A stretch of 64,000 nt of DNA, taken from assembly GCF_000092825.1 (NCBI RefSeq), contig NC_014168.1:62001-126000 (forward strand), in the 5' to 3' direction. The DNA is from Segniliparus rotundus DSM 44985 (lineage in GTDB: Bacteria > Actinomycetota > Actinomycetes > Mycobacteriales > Mycobacteriaceae). Each line of letters opens with the position of its first letter. The first letter of the stretch is position 1. Of the stretch, positions 46,076-53,728 are shown one piece after another. The position numbers and the translations under genes were made by a program. The notes beneath the pieces were generated by a model that made no database searches, had not been told where the DNA came from, and saw only the letters and a program-made list of their open reading frames with translations.

Positions 46076-46924
46076 GTGCGCGAGATCATTGAGGGATTTC
46101 TGACTTTCCAGCAGGAGATTTATCCGAAACGGCTGGAGCTGTTCAAAAAGCTCGCCGCCGCGCAGAGCCCGAAGGCGCTCTTCATCAGCTGCTCGGACAG
46201 CCGCGTCGTGTTGGAGTTGTTGACGCAGCAGGAGCCGGGAGACCTGTTCGTCATCCGCAACGCGGGGAACATCGTCCCGCCCTACGGCCCCGAGCCTGGC
46301 GGCGTCACGGCGACCGTCGAATACGCTGTCGCCGTGCTGCAGGTGACGGACATCGTCGTGATGGGGCACTCCAACTGCGGCGCGATGAAGGCCATCGCCG
46401 CCGGGCAGCCCCTGGACTCGCTGCCCGCGGTCAGCCACTGGCTGCGGTATTCGGACGCGGCGAAAGCCGTCAACCAGGCGCGCGAGTACGGGTCGGACGA
46501 CGAGAAGCTGACCGCGTTGGTCCACGACAACGTCGTCGCCCAGATCTCGAACCTGAAAACACACCCCACGGTCGCCCTCGCGCTGGCGGAACAACCGTTG
46601 TCCATCGGGCAATTGGAGACGGTGGTGGGCTTGGATTCCCCGGACGGCGAGTTGCCTGTGCCGTTGCGCTACCCGGTCGCAGAGGTGCTCAAGGGCTGGT
46701 TCGCCCCGGTCTCGTCTGATGCTGGCGCGCCGGATTCGGTGGTGTTCGTCGATTCCTCGGCTCGTCCGAAGCTGCTCGCGCATCTTGCTGCTGGTGGACG
46801 ACTGGTCGGATTCGGGTTGGACCTTGACGGTGGCCGCGCGGCTGCTGCGCAAGGCAGGCGCGGACGAAGTCGCGCCGTTCGTCCTGGCGGTGGGTTCGGT
46901 TTGATGCTTGCGCCCCCCAAATAA
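46076..46924 (+). CDS. Truncated beta-carbonic anhydrase fused to recQ-derived sequence
   Basis: 282 residues from GTG 46076. Residues 1-170 are the same as in the intact enzyme at 49311-49961, and the DNA reads as identical, including the zinc ligands C39, D41 (ISCSDSR), H98 and C101 (GHSNCG). After VALAL the frame runs into [16 protein letters not shown], a segment of RecQ, then further RecQ pieces, the last out of frame. The natural C-terminal part ([13 protein letters not shown]) is missing, so the final strand and helix are lost and activity is doubtful. It is the junction of a tandem duplication. Confidence 0.8.
   Translation: MREIIEGFLTFQQEIYPKRLELFKKLAAAQSPKALFISCSDSRVVLELLTQQEPGDLFVIRNAGNIVPPYGPEPGGVTATVEYAVAVLQVTDIVVMGHSNCGAMKAIAAGQPLDSLPAVSHWLRYSDAAKAVNQAREYGSDDEKLTALVHDNVVAQISNLKTHPTVALALAEQPLSIGQLETVVGLDSPDGELPVPLRYPVAEVLKGWFAPVSSDAGAPDSVVFVDSSARPKLLAHLAAGGRLVGFGLDLDGGRAAAAQGRRGRSRAVRPGGGFGLMLAPPK
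46586..46904 (+). pseudogene. recQ 3' remnant at the duplication junction
   Basis: Four pieces of recQ appear in order: from about 42305-42352, 42856-42950, 42962-43031 and 43189-43296. The gaps correspond to deletions, of which the second (15 bases) and third (about 157 bases) lie between short direct repeats (GCTGG and TGCTGCTGGTG). The original stop and the following terminator hairpin are retained. A few synonymous differences show it is older than the carbonic anhydrase duplication or has been drifting freely. Confidence 0.8.
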
Positions 46925-46925
46925 A

Positions 46926-46968
46926 AAGTGTGGGCTCCGACCAAAGAATCTGGTCGGAGCCCACACTT
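46926..46968. terminator. Bidirectional terminator hairpin, copy 2
   Basis: Same 18-bp stem, loop and flanking AAATAAAA run as at 43318-43360. It ends both the chimeric carbonic anhydrase transcript (+) and exported-protein copy 2 (-). Confidence 0.88.
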
Positions 46969-46976
46969 CTCATTGC

Positions 46977-49112
46977 TCAGCGGCCGCCGGGTCCGGCCGG
47001 AATCGTCGCGCCGCCAGGTCCACCCGGACCTGCTTGCCCGCCTGCTTGTCCGCTCGCGCCAGCGCCGCCGGCAGGACCGCCGGGGCCACCGGCTTTGCCG
47101 CCTGCTTGTCCGCCGATCTGGCCGTTCGCGCCAGCGCCGCCGGGGCCGACTTGTCCGCCAGCTTGTCCGCCTGCTTGTCCGCCGACCTGGCCGCCTTGTT
47201 GCGGCTGCGGCCGCTCCTGACGCGGTTCTGGTGCGGGGCTCGCGCCGGCGCGTCCGTCGGCCTGGCCGTTCGCGCCAGCGCCGCCGGGGCCGACCTGTCC
47301 GCCAGCTTGTCCGCCGATCTGGCCGTTCACACCGCCAGCGCCGCCGGCTTTTCCATCGGCTTGTCCGCCGATCTGGCCGTTCACACCGCCAGCGCCGGCT
47401 TGTCCGCCGACCTGGCCATTGACCTGCCCGCCGACCTGGCCGCCCTGAGCCGGCGCAACAGGCTGCTTCGGCGGGGTTGTCGGACGCGACTTCTGCTCCT
47501 GTGCGATCTCAGCCTGGATCTGGGCCTTCGCCTCTGCGGACACGCGCTGCTGCCGCTGTTGTTGTTGCGACTGCTGCACCTGCAGCAACTGTTGCACATT
47601 GGCCCCGGCGCCGAAGATCGGCGGCGTTGTGATCGCGGCGGCGGCCTCCACCGAACTGGAAAGGCTCGCTTGGCCGTTCTGCCCAGGCCGCGGGTTCGGT
47701 TGACCGGGGTCCGGCCGCGTCGCAAGACCGCCGGAGGCCTGAGCGTTGAACTGCGCGTTCAAACTCCCGGCGACCGGGATGTCCAGGGCGACTTTCGCGT
47801 TGGCCTCAGCGGCCCGCCGGTCGAAGAACTGCTCCTGTTGCTGGCGGACCCGCACGATCGGGACGGCCTCCTGGGCGATGTGGGCGACGATGTCCGCGGC
47901 CGCGAGCGTCGCGATGACCCCGTTGCGCACGAAGTCCCTGGTCTGACGGGGCACTTGGATGTCCACGAACTGGCCCAAGGAGACATTGAGGTTCACCACC
48001 GGCAGGAATGGCCTGAGCCGGGCGGTCTCGACGTACACGTTGAATTGGGCGTCGGCGCCGCTCGGGTTCTGGCGGAGCCAGCGGTCCCGGTCCCACTGAT
48101 GGCGTTGGTACACCGGGTCGTTGTAGTACCAGCGGTTCTCGTAGTAGCCCTGGTAGCGGTTGTACCATTTGTCGCGCCAGCCCGCGTTCCGAGGGTCGTC
48201 GGGGTGGCCTTGGCGCTGGCCCCACTCGTTGTAGCCGTCGCGGTGCCAGCCCATGCGGCTGATCGGGTCGTAGCGCCAGCCCGCGTAGTTGTACCCGTAA
48301 CGGTCGTAGCCCCGCCGGTCGTAGCCCCAACGGTCGTAGCCCGCCCGGTCGTACCCGTAGCGGTCGTAGCCGGTGTAGTCGTAGCCGTACGGGTTGTAGC
48401 CGTCCAGGCCCCAACGGTGCCAGTCGTCCCGGTTGTAGCCGTAGAAGGTGTCCCAGGTCGGGTCGTAATAGCCGAGCTCCTGCTGGTTGAGCGTCGCAGC
48501 GGCGGGCGTCGGGTCGCTCCAATCCGGATCGGCCTCGCCGGGCGGATTGCTGATGTCCGCGCCCGCGACCTGGGCGGGCGGCTGGGGAGCCGAGGCTGAC
48601 GCGGCCGCTTGCGTCGAGTAGCCCCAGGTCGGCAACTGGGCCGAGGCTTGGGTCGCGACCGAGCCTTGGGCGTTCGCGTCCAGGCTTGCGTCCGGCGCGG
48701 CCGGCAGGTCGGCGGGCGGGGGCACGCTGTCCGCGAGGTTCTGGGTCAGCTGCAGGTAGAGCTGTTGCAGACCGGCCCGCTGGTTGGCGTCGGGGACGTT
48801 GCTCGCGTCGTCGATCAGCTGTTTCGCCTGGTTCAGGTAGTTGCGCGCCTGCCCGAGGTCGTCTGCGCCGATGGGGTTCTTGGACAAGAGCGCCTGCGCG
48901 TTTTTCAGGTCGCTGGCGACGTCGTTCACCGCCACTTGCTGCGCGTGGCTGGAGAAGACAGTCTTCTGCAGGCCCCACAGGGCGTCGCCCGGACCGGAGT
49001 TGTACGTTGCGACGCCGGTGCCTGCGACGGCAGTTGCGGCGACAGCGACGCTCGCGGCGAGCTTCGGTTTCGCCAAGAGGAAGGCCAGTGCTTTGCTACT
49101 GGTCCCAGCCAT
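46977..49112 (-). CDS. Repeat-rich exported protein, copy 2 (Tyr-rich, Gln-rich and Gly-rich low-complexity domains)
   Basis: 711 residues, ATG 49112 behind AGGAGG. N-terminal membrane segment (about 18-37), SGPGDALWGLQKTVFSSHAQQ, then a helical domain (about 62-120) resembling the extracytoplasmic part of some anti-sigma or DUF5667-like proteins. Residues about 200-330 are Tyr/Asp/Arg/Trp-rich with a five-residue GYDRx repeat. A domain with NVYVETARLRPFLPVVNLNV follows (340-390), then DIVAHIAQEAVPIVRV, a Gln-rich stretch (about 490-520) and a Gly/Gln repeat tail (GGQxGG, GPGGAGANGQ) to the end. No family recognised for the whole. It is likely surface-exposed, with disordered segments able to self-associate. 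It diverges from carbonic anhydrase copy 2. Confidence 0.75.
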   Translation of the reverse strand: MAGTSSKALAFLLAKPKLAASVAVAATAVAGTGVATYNSGPGDALWGLQKTVFSSHAQQVAVNDVASDLKNAQALLSKNPIGADDLGQARNYLNQAKQLIDDASNVPDANQRAGLQQLYLQLTQNLADSVPPPADLPAAPDASLDANAQGSVATQASAQLPTWGYSTQAAASASAPQPPAQVAGADISNPPGEADPDWSDPTPAAATLNQQELGYYDPTWDTFYGYNRDDWHRWGLDGYNPYGYDYTGYDRYGYDRAGYDRWGYDRRGYDRYGYNYAGWRYDPISRMGWHRDGYNEWGQRQGHPDDPRNAGWRDKWYNRYQGYYENRWYYNDPVYQRHQWDRDRWLRQNPSGADAQFNVYVETARLRPFLPVVNLNVSLGQFVDIQVPRQTRDFVRNGVIATLAAADIVAHIAQEAVPIVRVRQQQEQFFDRRAAEANAKVALDIPVAGSLNAQFNAQASGGLATRPDPGQPNPRPGQNGQASLSSSVEAAAAITTPPIFGAGANVQQLLQVQQSQQQQRQQRVSAEAKAQIQAEIAQEQKSRPTTPPKQPVAPAQGGQVGGQVNGQVGGQAGAGGVNGQIGGQADGKAGGAGGVNGQIGGQAGGQVGPGGAGANGQADGRAGASPAPEPRQERPQPQQGGQVGGQAGGQAGGQVGPGGAGANGQIGGQAGGKAGGPGGPAGGAGASGQAGGQAGPGGPGGATIPAGPGGR

Positions 49113-49310
49113 AGGAGCCTCCTAGAATTGTTGGTTACCCGATGAGTCTCACAGACGAGGGTCACAGTCCGCTTCCGGCAGCCTGGGGGTTGCCTGTGAA
49201 TGGTTTCGGCCACGTCGGGCGGGCGGAGCTCGTGGGCGCGTCGTGGCCGCCGCCCGTGAGCTCGGGCATACTGGAAGGGCGACCACATAAAACATAAAAA
49301 AGGAGCCGAC

Positions 49311-49961
49311 GTGCGCGAGATCATTGAGGGATTTCTGACTTTCCAGCAGGAGATTTATCCGAAACGGCTGGAGCTGTTCAAAAAGCTCGCCGCCGCGCAG
49401 AGCCCGAAGGCGCTCTTCATCAGCTGCTCGGACAGCCGCGTCGTGTTGGAGTTGTTGACGCAGCAGGAGCCGGGAGACCTGTTCGTCATCCGCAACGCGG
49501 GGAACATCGTCCCGCCCTACGGCCCCGAGCCTGGCGGCGTCACGGCGACCGTCGAATACGCTGTCGCCGTGCTGCAGGTGACGGACATCGTCGTGATGGG
49601 GCACTCCAACTGCGGCGCGATGAAGGCCATCGCCGCCGGGCAGCCCCTGGACTCGCTGCCCGCGGTCAGCCACTGGCTGCGGTATTCGGACGCGGCGAAA
49701 GCCGTCAACCAGGCGCGCGAGTACGGGTCGGACGACGAGAAGCTGACCGCGTTGGTCCACGACAACGTCGTCGCCCAGATCTCGAACCTGAAAACACACC
49801 CCACGGTCGCCCTCGCGCTGGAGCAGGGGCGTCTTGACCTGCACGGCTGGGTGTACGACATCGAGCCAGGGGTGATCGACGCGTATGACGGGACGAGCCG
49901 CACGTTCGTGCCGCTCTCCGACAACACCAAAGTGAGCGCGTTGGCCACCAAGCAGGGCTGA
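49311..49961 (+). CDS. Beta-carbonic anhydrase
   Basis: 216 residues from GTG 49311 with AAAGGAG upstream. Zinc ligands Cys39, Asp41, His98 and Cys101 lie in FISCSDSRV and [26 protein letters not shown] and [17 protein letters not shown] are typical of beta-class enzymes. It hydrates CO2 to bicarbonate in the cytoplasm. This is the intact copy; the truncated one lies at 46076-46924. Confidence 0.93.
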   Translation: MREIIEGFLTFQQEIYPKRLELFKKLAAAQSPKALFISCSDSRVVLELLTQQEPGDLFVIRNAGNIVPPYGPEPGGVTATVEYAVAVLQVTDIVVMGHSNCGAMKAIAAGQPLDSLPAVSHWLRYSDAAKAVNQAREYGSDDEKLTALVHDNVVAQISNLKTHPTVALALEQGRLDLHGWVYDIEPGVIDAYDGTSRTFVPLSDNTKVSALATKQG

Positions 49962-49974
49962 GCGCCGAGCAGGG

Positions 49975-51081
49975 CTAACCGGGGTTGTTCGCGCCGAACA
50001 CGACGACCGAGCGCAGCACTCGCCCTTCGTGGATGGCGTGGAAGGCTTCTTCCACGTCGCCCACGCCGATCCGCTCGGTGACGAATTTCTCCAAGGGCAG
50101 CCTGCCTTGCAGGCTCAAGTCCACGAGCGCGGGGAAGTCCCGTTCTGGGAGGCAGTCGCCGTACCAGGCCGATTTGAGCGAGCCGCCGTGGGAGAAGAAG
50201 TCCAGCAGCGGCATTTCCAGGCGCATCGTCGGGGAGGGCACGCCGACCAAGACCACGACCCCCGCGAGGTCGCGGGCGTAAAACGCCTGTTCCCAGGTTT
50301 CTGGGCGGCCCACCGCGTCAATCACCACATCCGCGCCGAAGCCGCCGGTGAGCGCTTTGACCGCCTCGGGCACATGGACGCCCTCGCCGGAGAGGATCGT
50401 GTGCGTCGCGCCGAGGTCTTTGGCCCAGTCGAGCTTGCGCTGGTCCACATCGACGCCGATGACCACCGAGGCTCCCGCGAGCCGAGCCCCGGCGACTGCT
50501 GCCGATCCGACGCCGCCGCAGCCGATCACCGCCACGGCATCGCCGCGCGCGACCGCGCCGGTGTGCACGGCGGCCCCGATCCCCGCCATCACGCCACAAC
50601 CGAGCAGGCCCGCGACCGCAGGGTCTGCCGCGGGGTTCACTTTCGTGCATTGCCCTTGATGGACGAGGGTTTTTTCGATGAAAGCGCCGATGCCGAGCGC
50701 CGGGGTCAGCGCTGTGCCGTCGGTCAACGTCATGGGTTGCTCGGCGTTGAAGGTGTTGCAGCAGTACTGCTGTTTGCCCTTGCGGCAGGCGCGGCATTCC
50801 CCACAGACCGCCCGCCAGTTGAGCACGACGAAGTCGCCGGGCTCCACATGGGTGACCGCGGAGCCCACCGCCTCCACGGTCCCCGCGGCCTCGTGGCCCA
50901 ACAGGAACGGCCATTGGTCGGTGATGTTCCCGTCCCGGTAGGCCAAGTCGGTGTGGCAGACCCCGCAGGCTTGGATCTGCACGACGACTTCGGCGGGGCC
51001 GGGGTCGGGGACCACCACGTCGACGAGTTCGACGGGAGCGCCTTTGGCGCGGGAGACGACACCTTTGACGGTTTGCGGCAA
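49975..51081 (-). CDS. mscR: S-(hydroxymethyl)mycothiol dehydrogenase
   Basis: 368 residues. Zinc alcohol dehydrogenase: catalytic-zinc Cys in [10 protein letters not shown] and LLGHEAAG, structural-zinc cysteines in [15 protein letters not shown], Rossmann motif [15 protein letters not shown]. The long stretch [20 protein letters not shown] and the end [20 protein letters not shown] follow M. tuberculosis Rv2259 closely. It oxidises the mycothiol-formaldehyde adduct with NAD+, and may also reduce S-nitrosomycothiol. It converges with the carbonic anhydrase gene, 13 bases apart. Confidence 0.95.
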   Translation of the reverse strand: MPQTVKGVVSRAKGAPVELVDVVVPDPGPAEVVVQIQACGVCHTDLAYRDGNITDQWPFLLGHEAAGTVEAVGSAVTHVEPGDFVVLNWRAVCGECRACRKGKQQYCCNTFNAEQPMTLTDGTALTPALGIGAFIEKTLVHQGQCTKVNPAADPAVAGLLGCGVMAGIGAAVHTGAVARGDAVAVIGCGGVGSAAVAGARLAGASVVIGVDVDQRKLDWAKDLGATHTILSGEGVHVPEAVKALTGGFGADVVIDAVGRPETWEQAFYARDLAGVVVLVGVPSPTMRLEMPLLDFFSHGGSLKSAWYGDCLPERDFPALVDLSLQGRLPLEKFVTERIGVGDVEEAFHAIHEGRVLRSVVVFGANNPG

Positions 51082-51160
51082 GGGAACCTTCCTTCATGAC
51101 GACAGCCGGGGGTATGCGACAAACCGCATACGCCCAGCCTAATCCCCGCCTCCACGGGTA

Positions 51161-51744
51161 TCAGGTCCCCTGCACGTTGAGAATCTGCCGCAATGTGCGC
51201 AGGACGGCGACAAGGCTCTTGGCGTCGTCCATGACCGGGTCGATGTCCTTGTCGGCGTCGGGGATCTCGTCGATCAACGCCGTGCCGCCCCGGCACTCGA
51301 CGCCTTCCATCCGCGCCCGCGTCCTTCGCGCCGAGCCATTCGGCGAAGACGGACGCGAACCGGTCCATCATCTCGGCCCGGTTCAGGAAGGCGAACCGTT
51401 GCGCCCACTGCAGGTCCGCCAAGCCACGACGGAACTCGGGCGTGCCCGAGGGCAAGCACGCGAGATCCGGGTGCGGCAGGTCGATATGCCATATCTTGCA
51501 CAGCCGCTGCGCGGTTGTGATGTGCTTCTGGGCGATCTTGTTGCCCACGCCTCTGTGCCGGAGTGCAGGAACAACCACACCCGGTCCGCCTCGTCGAGGC
51601 AGAGCTCGACGAAGTGGTTGCCGCCGCCGAGGGAGCCAAGCTGTTCGCGTCGCTTCGGCGAGTGGCTGAGGTCCACCTCGAGCTCGTCGGCCAGCTCGCG
51701 CAGGCGTGCGGGCAAGGCCCCGCTGTCGGGGCCGGGCTGGGGAG
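51161..51744 (-). pseudogene. rtcB: Decayed RtcB-type RNA ligase gene (3' part)
   Basis: RtcB motifs are spread over three frames: LGSLGGGNHFVELCLDEADR then LHSG in one, GVGNKIAQ with HIDLPHPDLACLPSGTPEF and RGLADLQWAQRFAFLNRAEM in the next, and ALIDEIPDADKDIDPVMDDA with LVAVLRTLRQILNVQGT, the usual C-terminus, in the third. Frameshifts fall near 51565 and 51310. The N-terminal half is absent; an unrelated exported protein gene abuts at 51747. RtcB joins RNA 2',3'-cyclic phosphate ends using GTP and manganese. The gene is dead here. Confidence 0.85.
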
Positions 51745-51746
51745 AA

Positions 51747-52295
51747 CTACGGCTTGATCTCGAAATACCCGTACATGTCGCCGTCGAAGTCGTCGCCGTA
51801 CTGATGGGCTTTGCGGAAAGACTTCCCGTCCAGCATGGCGAGGACGATCGGCCGGGATTCGCAGGCCTGGGCGTCGGGGGGGATGTTCTTGGGCGGATTC
51901 GCGAGCTCCACCCAGCCCTCGGCGTCGCCGGAGCCCGCCCGCCGCGCGCCGGACGGGGAGAAGCCGATGCCGGGCAGCTTCTCGTGGAAGCGCCGCTGAA
52001 TGCGGCTCCAGCCGCCGACGGTCGGCTGGTTCGACTTCGCGTAGAAGGGGCCGTACGCGGTGAGCAGCAATTTTTCTCGCATGAGTGTGGCTTGGGGGTA
52101 TGCGGCCTGGAAGAGTTTGAGCAAGCTGACGCGCTCGCCCTCGCGGGTGTCGTCGCGCATGCTGTCCCAGGGCTCGTCGCCCTGGTCGCCGATCCGCTCT
52201 GTCGGGCAGGGGTTGTCCGGCGAGGCGTGCGCGGGCGAGCCGCACAAGGGCAACACGAGGGGGAGAGCGGCCAAAGCCATTCGAGCCAAACGCAT
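51747..52295 (-). CDS. Exported protein of unknown function
   Basis: 182 residues, ATG 52295. Signal peptide (about 1-24, ending GSPAHA-SP). The mature part contains PCPTERIGDQGDEPWDSMRD, EGERVSLLKLFQAAYPQATL and ends DDFDGDMYGYFEIKP. Two Cys (near DNPCPTE and AQACESRP) may pair. No family recognised. It starts 11 bases after the flippase-like gene and may share its transcript. Confidence 0.6.
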   Translation of the reverse strand: MRLARMALAALPLVLPLCGSPAHASPDNPCPTERIGDQGDEPWDSMRDDTREGERVSLLKLFQAAYPQATLMREKLLLTAYGPFYAKSNQPTVGGWSRIQRRFHEKLPGIGFSPSGARRAGSGDAEGWVELANPPKNIPPDAQACESRPIVLAMLDGKSFRKAHQYGDDFDGDMYGYFEIKP

Positions 52296-52305
52296 ATGAT
52301 GCAGC

Positions 52306-53565
52306 TTACAGGCGGCCGCGCAGGGCGCTGAGGTGGACGGCCATCCCGACGAGCGGACCGATCAGCAGGGCGAGGCAGACCCGCAGGCCGATCTGGTCCT
52401 GGGGCAGCGCGGGCACGAGCAGCAGGGCGAGGGAGGCGAGCGTCGCGGCCCACCAGCCGACCGCGTTGATCCGGCCGCGACCGGTGGTCAGGCAGGACAC
52501 GCCGGTGCAGGTGAGCAGCGCGATCATCGCCGCGCCCAAGGTCAACGCGGCCAATGTGGCGCGCCCGAATGGCCATGCCACATGGAAGACCGCCGCAAGC
52601 AGCCACGGGCCGAGCAGCGCGGCGGCCAGCGCGCTGGCCGCGCCTGCGAGCAGGACTGCGCCCGTCGCAATGCCGAGCGCGCGCCAGGGGCGGCTCCTGC
52701 GGTCGGTGCACCATGCGACCAACGCCCCTTGGAAGACGTTCAACGGCACGAGCAAGGGCGCCCGGGTCAAGGTCACCGCGAGCAGCAACGCACCTGCTCC
52801 TTCGGGCAGCCGCCCCGGGGTGGTGATTTTGAGCAGCACGGGGAAGCCCATGACGAGGACCGCGCTCGCCGACGCGGCCGCCACCGCCGCCGCGCAGCGG
52901 CGCAGGAATTCCCGCATGGGCACGTCCGCTCTCGCCGCGGCCAGCGCGCGGGCGCGCGGCGAGGCCGTCAGCAGCACCAGCCACGAGCCCGCGCCCGCGA
53001 CGGCTGCGACGCAGAACCATCCCGGTCCCGCGCCGAACGCGACGCAGCTGATCGCCGCGGCGAGCCGGAACGCGGCGTCGAGCACGGTGAGCACGGCGAA
53101 CGGGGTCCACGCGTACGCGGCGGACAGCAGCCCGCCGACCGCGGCTTGGGCGGCGACCCCGCACACGCCGACGGCGAACAGCCCGGCGAGCGGCAGCACG
53201 CCGTTCTCGGCTGGGCGCGCCGAGCCTGGTTGCGCCCCGCCGGCTTCGAGGAACAGCAGCCCCGCCCACAGGGGGGCGGTGGCCAACGCGAGGCCGCCGA
53301 GCACCACGCCGGAGCCGAAGCCCGCGAGGAGGGGCCGCGCGCCGCGCGCCTCGGCCGGGGCGGCCCGAACGCCTCGGGCGGTCTCTTGGAGCAACCCGCC
53401 CAGCGCGCCGGTGGCCAGGCCGAACGCGGACCAGAAGACGAACCAGCCCGCGTACTGCGACTCGGTGAGGCTCCGGGCGGCGAGCAGGAGCACGAAGTAC
53501 CCGCTGGCCGCCGAGAGCGCCGTCGCGACGCCGACGCTCAACACGGCAGGACGCGGAGTGCTCAT
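52306..53565 (-). CDS. Flippase-like polytopic membrane protein (MOP/MVF-type)
   Basis: About 419 residues from ATG 53565 (ATG 53574 is possible; a longer frame upstream crosses the operator region). Around twelve transmembrane helices with very few charged loops. The pattern of paired helices, with SESQYAGWF-like (LTESQYAGWFVFWSAFG) residues in the second helix, resembles Wzx/polysaccharide export flippases and oligosaccharide transporters. Substrate unknown. It diverges from the monooxygenase gene across a 163-base intergenic region carrying a palindrome. Confidence 0.6.
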   Translation of the reverse strand: MSTPRPAVLSVGVATALSAASGYFVLLLAARSLTESQYAGWFVFWSAFGLATGALGGLLQETARGVRAAPAEARGARPLLAGFGSGVVLGGLALATAPLWAGLLFLEAGGAQPGSARPAENGVLPLAGLFAVGVCGVAAQAAVGGLLSAAYAWTPFAVLTVLDAAFRLAAAISCVAFGAGPGWFCVAAVAGAGSWLVLLTASPRARALAAARADVPMREFLRRCAAAVAAASASAVLVMGFPVLLKITTPGRLPEGAGALLLAVTLTRAPLLVPLNVFQGALVAWCTDRRSRPWRALGIATGAVLLAGAASALAAALLGPWLLAAVFHVAWPFGRATLAALTLGAAMIALLTCTGVSCLTTGRGRINAVGWWAATLASLALLLVPALPQDQIGLRVCLALLIGPLVGMAVHLSALRGRL

Positions 53566-53689
53566 CACAAGCATGATGTCACAGCGGGCCCGCCGCCCGC
53601 CCGGCAAAAACATGTCGCACATCACAGAGGCCTCTGTTTGTGGGCGACAACGTGTCGATCCCCCCGATATCACAATGTTATCCTGGCGC

Positions 53690-53705
53690 TGAGACATGTG
53701 TCTCA
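53690..53705. promoter_or_regulatory. Palindromic operator upstream of the monooxygenase
   Basis: TGAGACA-TG-TGTCTCA: 7-bp perfect arms with a 2-base centre, 24 bases before the monooxygenase start codon and 125 bases before the flippase-like gene. The size and symmetry suit a TetR-family dimer. The ribosome site GGAGGAGGAG follows immediately. Confidence 0.6.
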
Positions 53706-53728
53706 ATCTCCGGAGGAGGAGTGAGGAA

